Assembly: GCA_043784965.1 (NCBI GenBank)
Contig: JAYVXS010000330.1
Span: forward strand, 1 to 9,983
Direction: 5' to 3'
DNA from: JAYTQQ01 sp043784965
GTDB lineage: Bacteria > Bdellovibrionota > Bdellovibrionia > Bdellovibrionales > JAMPXM01
Length of the DNA stretch: 9,983 nucleotides
The notes beneath the pieces were generated by a model that saw nothing but the letters and a program-made list of their open reading frames with translations, did no database searches and was not told where the DNA came from. How positions within the stretch are numbered: position 1 is the stretch's first letter; each line of letters starts with the position of its first letter. The position numbers were made by a program, and so were the translations under genes. Positions 1 through 6,209 of this stretch are shown one piece after another.

Positions 1-98
1 GTTAAGACTAAAACGTTAAGACTAAAACGTTAAGACTAAAACGTTAAGACTAAAACGTTAAGACTAAAACGTTAAGACTAAAACGCTAAGACTCAAGC
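1..98. repeat. 14-bp head-to-tail tandem repeat array
   Basis: Six identical copies of GTTAAGACTAAAAC lie end to end at 1-84. A seventh copy with three substitutions (GCTAAGACTCAAGC) follows at 85-98, and a very decayed eighth may follow at 99-112. The array begins at base 1, so it probably continues to the left of the window. A 14-nt period is not a multiple of three, and the unit brings in stop codons, so the array is non-coding. Each junction between perfect copies creates the palindrome AACGTT. There are no spacers between units. The array ends about 50 bases before the start codon of def. Its role is unknown: protein-binding iterons, a variable-number repeat or an inert satellite are all possible. 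Confidence 0.95.
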
Positions 99-148
99 CT
101 TAAGAAGTTCTACTAGCAAAAAACTCATAGATTTGCTAAATTGAAGCC

Positions 149-736
149 ATGTTACTTAAGATTTTAACATTTCCTGATCCGATATTGCGCAAGCGAGCTA
201 TTGCGGTTTTGAAGATCACTCCTGAACTAAAGAAGCTTGCTGAAAATATGGTCGAGACGATGTATGCATCGCGTGGAATTGGCTTGGCGGCGCCTCAAGT
301 TGGAAAGCTGGTAAAGCTCTTGGTTTTAGATACTCGTCCGAAGGATGACGAGGGCAATTATGTTCTTGAAGAAATGACAGAGCTTGAACAGGCGGTGCTC
401 CAACCACTCATTATTTTTAATCCAAAGATATTGGCAGCTGACGGAAAGGCGAGTTTTGAAGAGGGCTGCTTGTCCGTTCCAACCTATTTCGAAATGGTGA
501 CCAGGCCTTCGCTAATTGAAGTGAGTGGACTTGGAATTGATGGCGAGAAATTGCAATTTAATACCGATGGACTCTTGGCGACTTGTTTACAGCACGAAAT
601 GGATCATCTAGAGGGCAAGCTTTTTATCGATCGTTTAAGTCTGATCAAATCCAATCGAATAAAAGCGAAAATCAAAAAGTTTGGCTATGCTTCTCCTGAA
701 AGAGATGAAGACGAAGCCGATCATAATCTAATCTAA
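149..736 (+). CDS. def: Peptide deformylase
   Basis: This enzyme removes the formyl group from the N-terminal methionine of new proteins in the cytoplasm, using a bound metal ion (Fe2+ in the family). All three signature motifs are present: GIGLAAPQ at residues 43-50, EGCLS with the metal ligand Cys107, and HEMDH with metal ligands His149 and His153 and catalytic Glu150. The LEGKLFIDR stretch after the last motif is typical of bacterial enzymes. At 195 residues it is slightly longer than the usual 165-190; the extra length is an acidic insert near residues 68-86 and a charged C-terminal tail. The ATG has only a weak upstream purine stretch (TTGAAG), but the N-terminus MLLKILTFPDPILR matches the family, which supports this start. 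It is the first gene of the apparent operon and is followed 23 nt later by fmt, its functional partner. Confidence 0.97.
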   Translation: MLLKILTFPDPILRKRAIAVLKITPELKKLAENMVETMYASRGIGLAAPQVGKLVKLLVLDTRPKDDEGNYVLEEMTELEQAVLQPLIIFNPKILAADGKASFEEGCLSVPTYFEMVTRPSLIEVSGLGIDGEKLQFNTDGLLATCLQHEMDHLEGKLFIDRLSLIKSNRIKAKIKKFGYASPERDEDEADHNLI

Positions 737-759
737 ATACCGCACTTAAAGAGGCCGCA

Positions 760-1704
760 TTGAGCAAGGTTCGAATCATATTTTTAGGCACTCCTGATTT
801 TGCAGTTTGCGCGCTTGAGAAACTGCTCGTCGATGAGCATTTTGAAATTGCCGCAGTGCTAACTCAGCCCGACCGAGCTTCGGGGCGCAATCTGAAATTG
901 ACTCAGTCTCCGGTAAAGCTTTTGGCTGAGCGGCATGGCCTCAAGGTCTATTCTCCAGAAAGCGTCAATACCGCTGAGTTTCGCACCGAGATTCTGGCGC
1001 TTAAAGCTGAAAGTGCTGCCGTTGTGGCATTCGGTCAAATTTTAGGGCAAAAATTTTTGGATCTCTTTCCGCTTGGATGTGTCAACGTTCATGGCAGTAT
1101 ACTGCCCAGGTGGCGAGGTGCAGCTCCAATTCAAAGAGCTATTATGAATGATGATCCTGAGAGCGGTGTGAGTTTACAGCTTGTTATAAAAAAGCTCGAC
1201 GCAGGAGATGTCTTGGGCCTACGAAAGATCAACATCACCGAGGATATGAATGCGCAAAATCTTCATGACCAGCTCAAGGTTTTGGGGGCAGATCTATTGA
1301 CGGTCGAATATATGGATTATTTGCGTGGGCATATTATCGGGCACGCTCAAGATGATAGTCAGGTGACCTTGGCGCCAAAAATTTCAAAAGCTGAGGCGCG
1401 AATCGATTGGCAGCTTTCGGCTCGCGAAATTATGTGTCACATTCGTGGTCTTGCGATGGGGCCCCACGCTTATGCTTTGAGAGATGCTAAAATGCTCAAA
1501 ATTCACCGCGTTCAAGTACGTGCTTTAAATAAAATTTCAAAAGCTCCTGGAGAGATTATTGATGTCGGGCAACAAAGCTTTGTCCTTGCATGCGGCTCAG
1601 ATGCACTCGAGGTATTAGAGCTTCAGCCAGAATCAAAATCCAAAATGCTGACCGCAGATTACCTACGTGGTTATCCGGCTAAAGTCGGTGAGTTTTTGAC
1701 ATGA
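760..1704 (+). CDS. fmt: Methionyl-tRNA formyltransferase
   Basis: This enzyme transfers a formyl group from 10-formyl-tetrahydrofolate to initiator Met-tRNA, making the substrate whose formyl group Def later removes. The N-terminal catalytic domain starts with IIFLGTPDFA. The signature NVHGSILPRWRGAAPIQRA supplies the catalytic Asn109 and His111, and Asp147 lies in DAGDVL; this is the Asn-His-Asp set of formyltransferases, at nearly the E. coli positions. The C-terminal part, from about residue 205, is the tRNA-binding domain. Length (314 residues) is normal. The start is TTG, supported by the ribosome site AAAGAGG at 748-754 and by the conserved N-terminus directly after it. Its stop codon overlaps the rpe start as ATGA, so translation of the two is probably coupled. 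Confidence 0.97.
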   Translation: MSKVRIIFLGTPDFAVCALEKLLVDEHFEIAAVLTQPDRASGRNLKLTQSPVKLLAERHGLKVYSPESVNTAEFRTEILALKAESAAVVAFGQILGQKFLDLFPLGCVNVHGSILPRWRGAAPIQRAIMNDDPESGVSLQLVIKKLDAGDVLGLRKINITEDMNAQNLHDQLKVLGADLLTVEYMDYLRGHIIGHAQDDSQVTLAPKISKAEARIDWQLSAREIMCHIRGLAMGPHAYALRDAKMLKIHRVQVRALNKISKAPGEIIDVGQQSFVLACGSDALEVLELQPESKSKMLTADYLRGYPAKVGEFLT

Positions 1705-2375
1705 GCAAACGACAATTCCAAATTTCACCGAGTATTTTGAGTAGCGATTTTGCAAATTTACAAAAAGAGGTCGAAGCTGTCGCATTAGCAGGTGCTGACT
1801 TTCTTCATGTGGACGTGATGGATGGGCACTTTGTGCCCAATCTCACCATTGGAGCGCCAGTGGTTGAAGCATTAAAGCGCGTCTCGAAAATCCCGCTGGA
1901 CTGTCATTTGATGATTTCAAATCCCGAAAAGTATATTGCAGATTTTGCTCGTGCCGGTGCCGACATCATCACAGTTCATTTTGAAGTGACGGGAGCCTCG
2001 CAAAGCCCTGAATTATTGGCGAAGCAGATTAAATCTTTGGGTTGCCTGGCCGGCATCAGTATTAAGCCAAAAACCAAGGCTGCTGATGTTTTCACGGTGT
2101 TAAAATATTTTGATCTTGTTTTAGTGATGAGTGTCGAGCCTGGTTTTAGTGGCCAAAAATTCATGCCGGAGTGCGCTTTGAAACTCACTGAGCTTAGTCG
2201 TGAAATTGAAAAACAAAAATTGAAATGTCTAATTGAAATTGATGGCGGGGTGAATTTTGAAACAGCAAAGCAATGTCGTGATGCCGACATTTTGGTCGCC
2301 GGTCATGCGGTTTTTAGGGCTAGCTCCTATGCTGATGCAATTCGCGCTTTAAAAGATATAAAAACAGGTGTGTAA
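1701..2375 (+). CDS. rpe: Ribulose-phosphate 3-epimerase
   Basis: This enzyme interconverts ribulose 5-phosphate and xylulose 5-phosphate in the pentose phosphate pathway, as a cytoplasmic TIM-barrel metal enzyme. The sequence has the whole family pattern: ISPSILSSDFANL at the N-terminus, HVDVMDGHFVPN with metal-binding His36 and catalytic Asp38, LDCHLMI with His69, the phosphate-loop stretch PGFSGQKF, and EIDGGVN with the second catalytic acid, Asp181. Its 224 residues are normal for the family. The ATG overlaps the fmt stop codon by four bases (ATGA), and GGTGAG inside the end of fmt serves as ribosome site. hutH begins two bases after its stop. Its presence between formylation genes and histidine degradation genes suggests co-transcription, not a shared pathway. 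Confidence 0.97.
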   Translation: MSKRQFQISPSILSSDFANLQKEVEAVALAGADFLHVDVMDGHFVPNLTIGAPVVEALKRVSKIPLDCHLMISNPEKYIADFARAGADIITVHFEVTGASQSPELLAKQIKSLGCLAGISIKPKTKAADVFTVLKYFDLVLVMSVEPGFSGQKFMPECALKLTELSREIEKQKLKCLIEIDGGVNFETAKQCRDADILVAGHAVFRASSYADAIRALKDIKTGV

Positions 2376-2377
2376 AA

Positions 2378-3931
2378 ATGGATAAAGTGATTAAGAGCAA
2401 AATTGAAGCCCATATCGAAGTTAAGGGTGAGGGCGCTACGCTGGCAAGTGTTTGGCAGGTCGCACATGAAAATGTGCAGCTTAAGCTTTCAGATTCAGCA
2501 CGCGCCAAAATGAAAAAATCGCGCGATTTTATTGAGCGCCGGATGAAGACAGGTGAGCCTATTTACGGAGTGAATACAGGATTTGGCGCTTTTTCAAGCG
2601 TACGCATTTCTGATGGTGAAATCGAACAACTTCAGCAAAATTTAATTAGGTCTCATTCAACGGGCGTGGGTACGCCATTTGCAAAAGAGCAATCGCGCGC
2701 CATAATGTATCTAAGAGCCAATGCATTGGCGACCGGTCGAAGTGGCATTCGCCCCGAGGTCGTTGATAAAATATTAGAATTTATGAATCATGATATTATC
2801 CCGGTGATTCCATCACAGGGAAGTGTCGGTGCAAGTGGTGACCTTGCGCCCTTATCGCATTTGGCTCTAGCCTTAATTGGCGAAGGTGAAGTTTTTGAAA
2901 GCTTGAGTATACAAAAAACTTTGAGCGAGAAGAAAGTGCTGCCACTTAAACTTCAAGCCAAAGAAGGTTTGTCATTGATCAATGGTTGCCAGGTAATGAC
3001 CGCCATCGGAATGCTCGCTGCCTTTGAAGCACAGCGACTTTTGTGGCTCACAGATTTAACTGGCGCCATATCTCTTGAAGCATTAAGGGGATCGCGTTCT
3101 GCTTTTGATCCAGAAATTTCAGCGACCAGGCCTCATCCAGGCGAGGCCAAGACGGCTCGCAATTTAATGAAATTGCTGGGTCCAGAGAGCGAAATTTCAA
3201 AAAGCCATATTAATTGCAGCCGCGTGCAGGATGCCTATTCACTGCGCTGTATGCCGGCTGTTCATGGTGCGGCCAAAGATGCCTTGCGCTTTGTAATTGA
3301 AAAACTAGAAGTAGAGGCGAATTCGAGTACTGATAATCCATTGGTATTTGCCGAAAGTGAAAAAATCTTAAGTTGTGGTAATTTTCATGGTGAGCCTGTT
3401 GCCTTTGCACTGGATTTTGCAGCGATTGCGATGAGTGCTCTTGCCAGTATTTGTGAGTGTCGAATTGAAAAATTAATTAATCCTGCGATGAGCGGTCTAC
3501 CGGCTTTTCTTGCGCCAAATGGTGGTTTGAATTCAGGACATATGATTGTTCAGGTCGCAGCCGCGGCATTAGTGAGTGAAAATAAGATTCTCTCACATCC
3601 GGCAAGTGTTGATAGTATTCCAACCTCTGCAGACAAAGAAGATCATGTCAGCATGGGGACGATTGCCGCGCGTAAATTTAAACTGATTCTCGACAATGTG
3701 CAAAATATTGTCGCCATGGAGTTTTTGTCTGGCACGCAAGCGCTTGATTTTTTGTTGCCGCTCAAACCGGCCTCGACGGTGCTGGCGGCCTATCAAAAAA
3801 TTCGCGAACAGGTGCCGTTTGCCAAAGAGGATCGAGTTTTTGCAAATGACATCACTTTGATTCGAAATATGATTTCATCCGGTGAACTTTCAAAAGTAAT
3901 TGAAAAGAGTGTCGGGCCGCTTGAGGCATGA
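2378..3931 (+). CDS. hutH: Histidine ammonia-lyase (histidase)
   Basis: This enzyme removes ammonia from L-histidine to give urocanate, the first step of histidine degradation. The Ala152-Ser153-Gly154 triad within GSVGASGDLAPLSH is the source of the self-formed MIO electrophilic cofactor. GVNTGFG near residue 64 carries the catalytic Tyr. Ser92-His93 in the selectivity loop (NLIRSHSTG) is the histidase pattern; tyrosine and phenylalanine lyases of the family carry other residues there. The stretches VQDAYSLRC and ADKEDHVSMG supply further substrate-binding Gln, Tyr, Arg and Glu residues known from the Pseudomonas enzyme. Length (517) is close to the usual 510. The ATG lies two bases after rpe with ACAGGTG as ribosome site. 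Stop codon and a following ATG overlap as ATGA, opening a chain of short frames that leads to hutU. Confidence 0.97.
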   Translation: MDKVIKSKIEAHIEVKGEGATLASVWQVAHENVQLKLSDSARAKMKKSRDFIERRMKTGEPIYGVNTGFGAFSSVRISDGEIEQLQQNLIRSHSTGVGTPFAKEQSRAIMYLRANALATGRSGIRPEVVDKILEFMNHDIIPVIPSQGSVGASGDLAPLSHLALALIGEGEVFESLSIQKTLSEKKVLPLKLQAKEGLSLINGCQVMTAIGMLAAFEAQRLLWLTDLTGAISLEALRGSRSAFDPEISATRPHPGEAKTARNLMKLLGPESEISKSHINCSRVQDAYSLRCMPAVHGAAKDALRFVIEKLEVEANSSTDNPLVFAESEKILSCGNFHGEPVAFALDFAAIAMSALASICECRIEKLINPAMSGLPAFLAPNGGLNSGHMIVQVAAAALVSENKILSHPASVDSIPTSADKEDHVSMGTIAARKFKLILDNVQNIVAMEFLSGTQALDFLLPLKPASTVLAAYQKIREQVPFAKEDRVFANDITLIRNMISSGELSKVIEKSVGPLEA

Positions 3932-3989
3932 GCCGCGCACGAGGCAGGTGCTTCGTATGAAAGATGATTCTGATATTAAGGAGCTTTGA
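3928..3989 (+). other. Two chained 10-codon minigenes between hutH and hutU
   Basis: The hutH stop overlaps an ATG (ATGA at 3928-3931) that opens a frame encoding MSRARGRCFV and stops at 3960. That stop overlaps a second ATG (ATGA at 3957-3960), opening a frame encoding MKDDSDIKEL, whose TGA at 3987-3989 directly abuts the hutU ATG. The second minigene has a possible ribosome site (CAGGTG, about 6-7 nt before its ATG); the first has GAGG too close to be ideal. The hutU ribosome site AAGGAG lies inside the second minigene. A short stem (GCAC 3937-3940 with GTGC 3948-3951) sits in the first. The chain could pass ribosomes from hutH to hutU; it may also be chance. No function is claimed for the peptides. 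Confidence 0.4.
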
Positions 3990-5648
3990 ATGACAAAATC
4001 AGGTCCGCGCCCGGTTCACGCACCTCACGGTGATCAACTGACTTGCAAGGGATGGCTGCAAGAAGCTGCCTATCGCATGATTCAAAATAATCTCGATCCT
4101 GATGTGGCCGAAAAGCCTGATGAGCTCATTGTCTATGGTGGAATTGGCAAAGCCGCTAGAAATTGGCAGTGCTTCGATCGAATACTCCAGGCGCTAAAGG
4201 ATCTTGAAAATAACGAAACGCTTTTAGTTCAAAGTGGCAAGCCCGTTGGGATTGTCAAAACTCATGAAGATGCGCCGCGAGTATTAATTGCTAATTCAAA
4301 TTTGGTCGGCAAATGGGCGACTTGGGAGCACTTTCACGAGCTCGATCGCAAGGGTCTCATGATGTATGGGCAAATGACGGCAGGTTCTTGGATTTATATT
4401 GGTAGTCAGGGCATTGTACAGGGCACTTATGAAACCTTTGTTGAGTGTGGGGCGCAACATTTTGCTGGCAATCTCAAGGGCCGAGTGATTCTCACGGCCG
4501 GTATGGGCGGCATGGGTGGAGCGCAAGCCTTAGCTGGGGTTTTTGCTGGAGCTGTTGTATTAGGAGTCGATGTCGATGCTACAAGGATCGAAAAGCGTTT
4601 GCAAACCAAGTACCTTGATGAATTGGCAACTGATATTGACGATGCCATTGCTCGAGTTGAAAAGTATAAAAAACTAGGGATCGCAAAATCGATTGGTCTG
4701 GTTGGCAATATGTCTTCGGTGATTCACGAACTCTATAAAAAGAATTTTAAGCCAGATATTTTAACCGATCAAACTTCGGCGCATGATCCACTGAATGGCT
4801 ATATTCCAGAAGGCTATACGCTTGAGCGCGCGGCTCAGCTTCGTAGAGATAATCCAACTGAATATGTGAAGCTTTCAACGGCTTCAATGGGTAAACATGT
4901 CGAAGGCATGCTCCTCATGCAAAAACGTGGCGCCATTACTTTCGATTACGGAAATAATATTCGCGCGGTCGCGGTCGATGCCGGAATTAAGAATGCCTTT
5001 GATATACCGGGATTTGTTCCTGAGTATATTCGGCCCCTTTTTTGCAAAGGCAGTGGGCCATTTAGATGGGTGGCACTCTCAGGTGATCCGAATGATATCA
5101 AAGTGACTGATGATGCTTTACGAGAATTATTTCCGCATAAAAAAAATCTTTTGCGCTGGCTGGATATGGCTGAAGAGCGCATCGCCTTTCAAGGATTGCC
5201 AGCTAGAATTTGTTGGCTTGAATATGGTGAGCGGCATCTTGCCGGTTTAAAATTCAATGAGCTCGTAGCTAACAAAAAAGTGAAAGCGCCAATTGTCATC
5301 GGTCGGGATCATCTAGATTGCGGAAGCGTCGCCAGCCCAAATCGCGAAACTGAAGCGATGAAAGATGGCAGTGATGCGGTCGCCGACTGGCCAATTCTAA
5401 ATGCACTCGTCAATACAGCCTGTGGTGCCTCATGGGTGAGCTTGCACCATGGTGGTGGAGTTGGGATAGGATACAGCATTCACGCTGGCCAGGTCATTGT
5501 TGCAGATGGAACAAAAAAAGCGGCCGAACGCCTTGAGCGAGTATTGAAAGCTGACCCTGCTATGGGAATTTTTAGACATCTTGATGCTGGATATGACGAG
5601 GCCCTTGAAACTGCGCGCGCCCGAGATGTGCAGAGTCTGTGGAAATGA
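3990..5648 (+). CDS. hutU: Urocanate hydratase (urocanase)
   Basis: This enzyme adds water to urocanate to give 4-imidazolone-5-propionate, the second step of histidine degradation, using tightly bound NAD+ as an electrophile. Visible family signatures are YGGIGKAARNW near residue 49, the glycine-rich NAD-binding loop GMGGMGG starting at residue 171, TDQTSAHDPLNGY near residue 260, and GLPARICWLEYGER with the conserved Cys408, equivalent to Cys410 of the Pseudomonas enzyme. The 552 residues match the usual length and the C-terminus is complete. AAGGAG at 3978-3983, six bases before the ATG, is the strongest ribosome site in this operon. It lies downstream of its substrate-supplying partner hutH. 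The next enzymes (imidazolonepropionase, formiminoglutamate hydrolases) are not in the window. Confidence 0.98.
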   Translation: MTKSGPRPVHAPHGDQLTCKGWLQEAAYRMIQNNLDPDVAEKPDELIVYGGIGKAARNWQCFDRILQALKDLENNETLLVQSGKPVGIVKTHEDAPRVLIANSNLVGKWATWEHFHELDRKGLMMYGQMTAGSWIYIGSQGIVQGTYETFVECGAQHFAGNLKGRVILTAGMGGMGGAQALAGVFAGAVVLGVDVDATRIEKRLQTKYLDELATDIDDAIARVEKYKKLGIAKSIGLVGNMSSVIHELYKKNFKPDILTDQTSAHDPLNGYIPEGYTLERAAQLRRDNPTEYVKLSTASMGKHVEGMLLMQKRGAITFDYGNNIRAVAVDAGIKNAFDIPGFVPEYIRPLFCKGSGPFRWVALSGDPNDIKVTDDALRELFPHKKNLLRWLDMAEERIAFQGLPARICWLEYGERHLAGLKFNELVANKKVKAPIVIGRDHLDCGSVASPNRETEAMKDGSDAVADWPILNALVNTACGASWVSLHHGGGVGIGYSIHAGQVIVADGTKKAAERLERVLKADPAMGIFRHLDAGYDEALETARARDVQSLWK

Positions 5649-5660
5649 GTGTGATTATGC

Positions 5661-5687
5661 GGTCACGGGCGGGGTCTGCTCATGACC
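5661..5687. other. Inverted repeat in the convergent hutU / lysine-rich gene junction
   Basis: The 58 bases between the hutU stop and the end of the opposing gene contain GGTCA (5661-5665) and TGACC (5683-5687), a perfect 5-bp inverted repeat with a 17-nt GC-rich loop. No T-run follows directly. A long pyrimidine-rich stretch starts about 30 bases further on, inside the opposing gene. It might contribute to termination of one or both transcripts, but it lacks the form of a standard intrinsic terminator. Confidence 0.2.
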
Positions 5688-5706
5688 AAATATAGCAGTT
5701 CGAGAA

Positions 5707-6033
5707 TTAATAGCTCTTAGTCTTCTTTTTCTTCTTTTTCTTTTTGGCTTTGCTCTTTTTTGAGCTTGCGACCTTTCGCTTCTGATCTTTCTTCTTTTTC
5801 TTAGCTTTAACGCTAGCTACTTTTCGCTTTTGATCTTTTTTCTTTTTGCCCTTTGAGCTTACAACGTCTGAATCTCTATCGCGCTTGGGATACTTACCGC
5901 GATTAGAAGCCACCATATATTTGCTTGCCTTTTGATAACCTTCGGTAGAGCCGAAAGCATTAGGGGTTTGCAAAAATAAAAGTGCTGGGACAATTAACAT
6001 GGTAAATAGTGTTTGTAGTATTTGAGTCTTCAT
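5707..6033 (-). CDS. Small exported protein with extremely lysine-rich C-terminal tail
   Basis: I do not recognise a family. Residues 1-28 look like a Sec signal peptide: Lys2, a hydrophobic core about residues 5-21 (with one Pro), and a plausible cleavage site after AFG (28). The predicted mature part is about 80 residues. Residues 29-60 are mixed and polar. In the last 48 residues about 27 are lysine, including a run of eight, and the block KKKKDQKRKVAS occurs twice. No cysteine or enzymatic motif is visible. The ATG is well supported: GGAGGA lies seven bases upstream, the best ribosome site in the window. That site is itself paired in a predicted hairpin. The gene is convergent with hutU. 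A strongly cationic exported protein could bind nucleic acid, anionic lipid, LPS or cell wall; this is conjecture. Low complexity means similarity searches will mislead. Confidence 0.8.
   Translation of the reverse strand: MKTQILQTLFTMLIVPALLFLQTPNAFGSTEGYQKASKYMVASNRGKYPKRDRDSDVVSSKGKKKKDQKRKVASVKAKKKKKDQKRKVASSKKSKAKKKKKKKKTKSY
5764..5847 (-). repeat. Tandem 48-nt duplication inside the lysine-rich gene
   Basis: The block encoding KKKKDQKRKVAS appears at residues 63-74 (bases 5812-5847) and again at residues 79-90 (5764-5799), a period of 16 codons. The two DNA copies differ at several bases, mostly synonymous, such as CAA/CAG for Gln and GTA/GTC for Val. The protein repeat is therefore kept while the DNA has drifted, which points to an older duplication maintained by selection on the peptide. 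Confidence 0.85.
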
Positions 6034-6040
6034 TTGAGTT

Positions 6041-6067
6041 CCTCCGCTGATGATTTCTCATCGGAGG
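6041..6067 (-). promoter_or_regulatory. Hairpin masking the Shine-Dalgarno site of the lysine-rich gene
   Basis: Read on the minus strand, the leader contains CCTCC, then GATGA, a GAAA loop, TCATC, a 3-nt AGC bulge and GGAGG. CCTCC pairs with GGAGG (5 bp) and GATGA with TCATC (5 bp), closed by a GNRA-type tetraloop. GGAGG is the ribosome site, seven bases before the ATG at 6033. The leader thus carries its own copy of the 16S anti-Shine-Dalgarno core, placed to block initiation. Such structures act as RNA thermometers or as targets for trans-acting RNA or protein; which of these applies here is not visible. The pairing is exact in the sequence; the regulatory role is inferred. Confidence 0.6.
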
Positions 6068-6075
6068 CTACAAAA

Positions 6076-6108
6076 ATTATCTATACTAAATGCGAGATAT
6101 GCAGAGAA
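6076..6108 (-). promoter_or_regulatory. Candidate promoter of the lysine-rich gene
   Basis: On the minus strand, TATAGATAAT at 6085-6076 offers two overlapping -10-like hexamers (TATAGA and GATAAT). TTCTCT at 6108-6103 lies 17 bases upstream of TATAGA but matches the -35 consensus at only three positions. Transcription from here would start around 6068-6072, so the messenger would begin almost exactly at the hairpin. The AT-rich -10 is reasonable and the -35 is poor. Confidence 0.3.
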
Positions 6109-6141
6109 GATTCTCAATTTAATACAGTTTTAGGCCTTAAG

Positions 6142-6163
6142 TTTGGTCTTGCCTCAGACCGAG
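6142..6163. other. Small inverted repeat in the 6068-6209 gap
   Basis: Between the leader of the lysine-rich gene and the minus-strand frames that end at 6210 I see no gene. The only structure is GGTCT (6145-6149) and AGACC (6156-6160) around a 6-nt loop, extendable by three pairs if G-T wobbles are allowed. No T-run follows on either strand, so it is not a standard terminator. Function unknown. Confidence 0.25.
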
Positions 6164-6209
6164 AATTGTTAATCATCCGCGGCCCGATACGCCAATCTCA
6201 GCGCGAGGC

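Noticed and set aside
1..98. CRISPR array
   Set aside because: The 14-bp units abut each other with no spacers, and the unit is much shorter than a CRISPR repeat.
131..148. Extended -10 promoter (TTGCTAAATT) giving a leaderless def messenger
   Set aside because: The hexamer is a poor match, there is no -35 partner, and transcription would start at the ATG itself; too weak to list.
4296..4708. Minus-strand frames opposite hutU, and similar frames opposite hutH, rpe and the ligase gene
   Set aside because: They lie wholly inside strongly supported genes on the other strand and have no recognisable motifs.
6142..6163. Intrinsic terminator
   Set aside because: The stem is short, needs wobble pairs, and no T-run follows on either strand.
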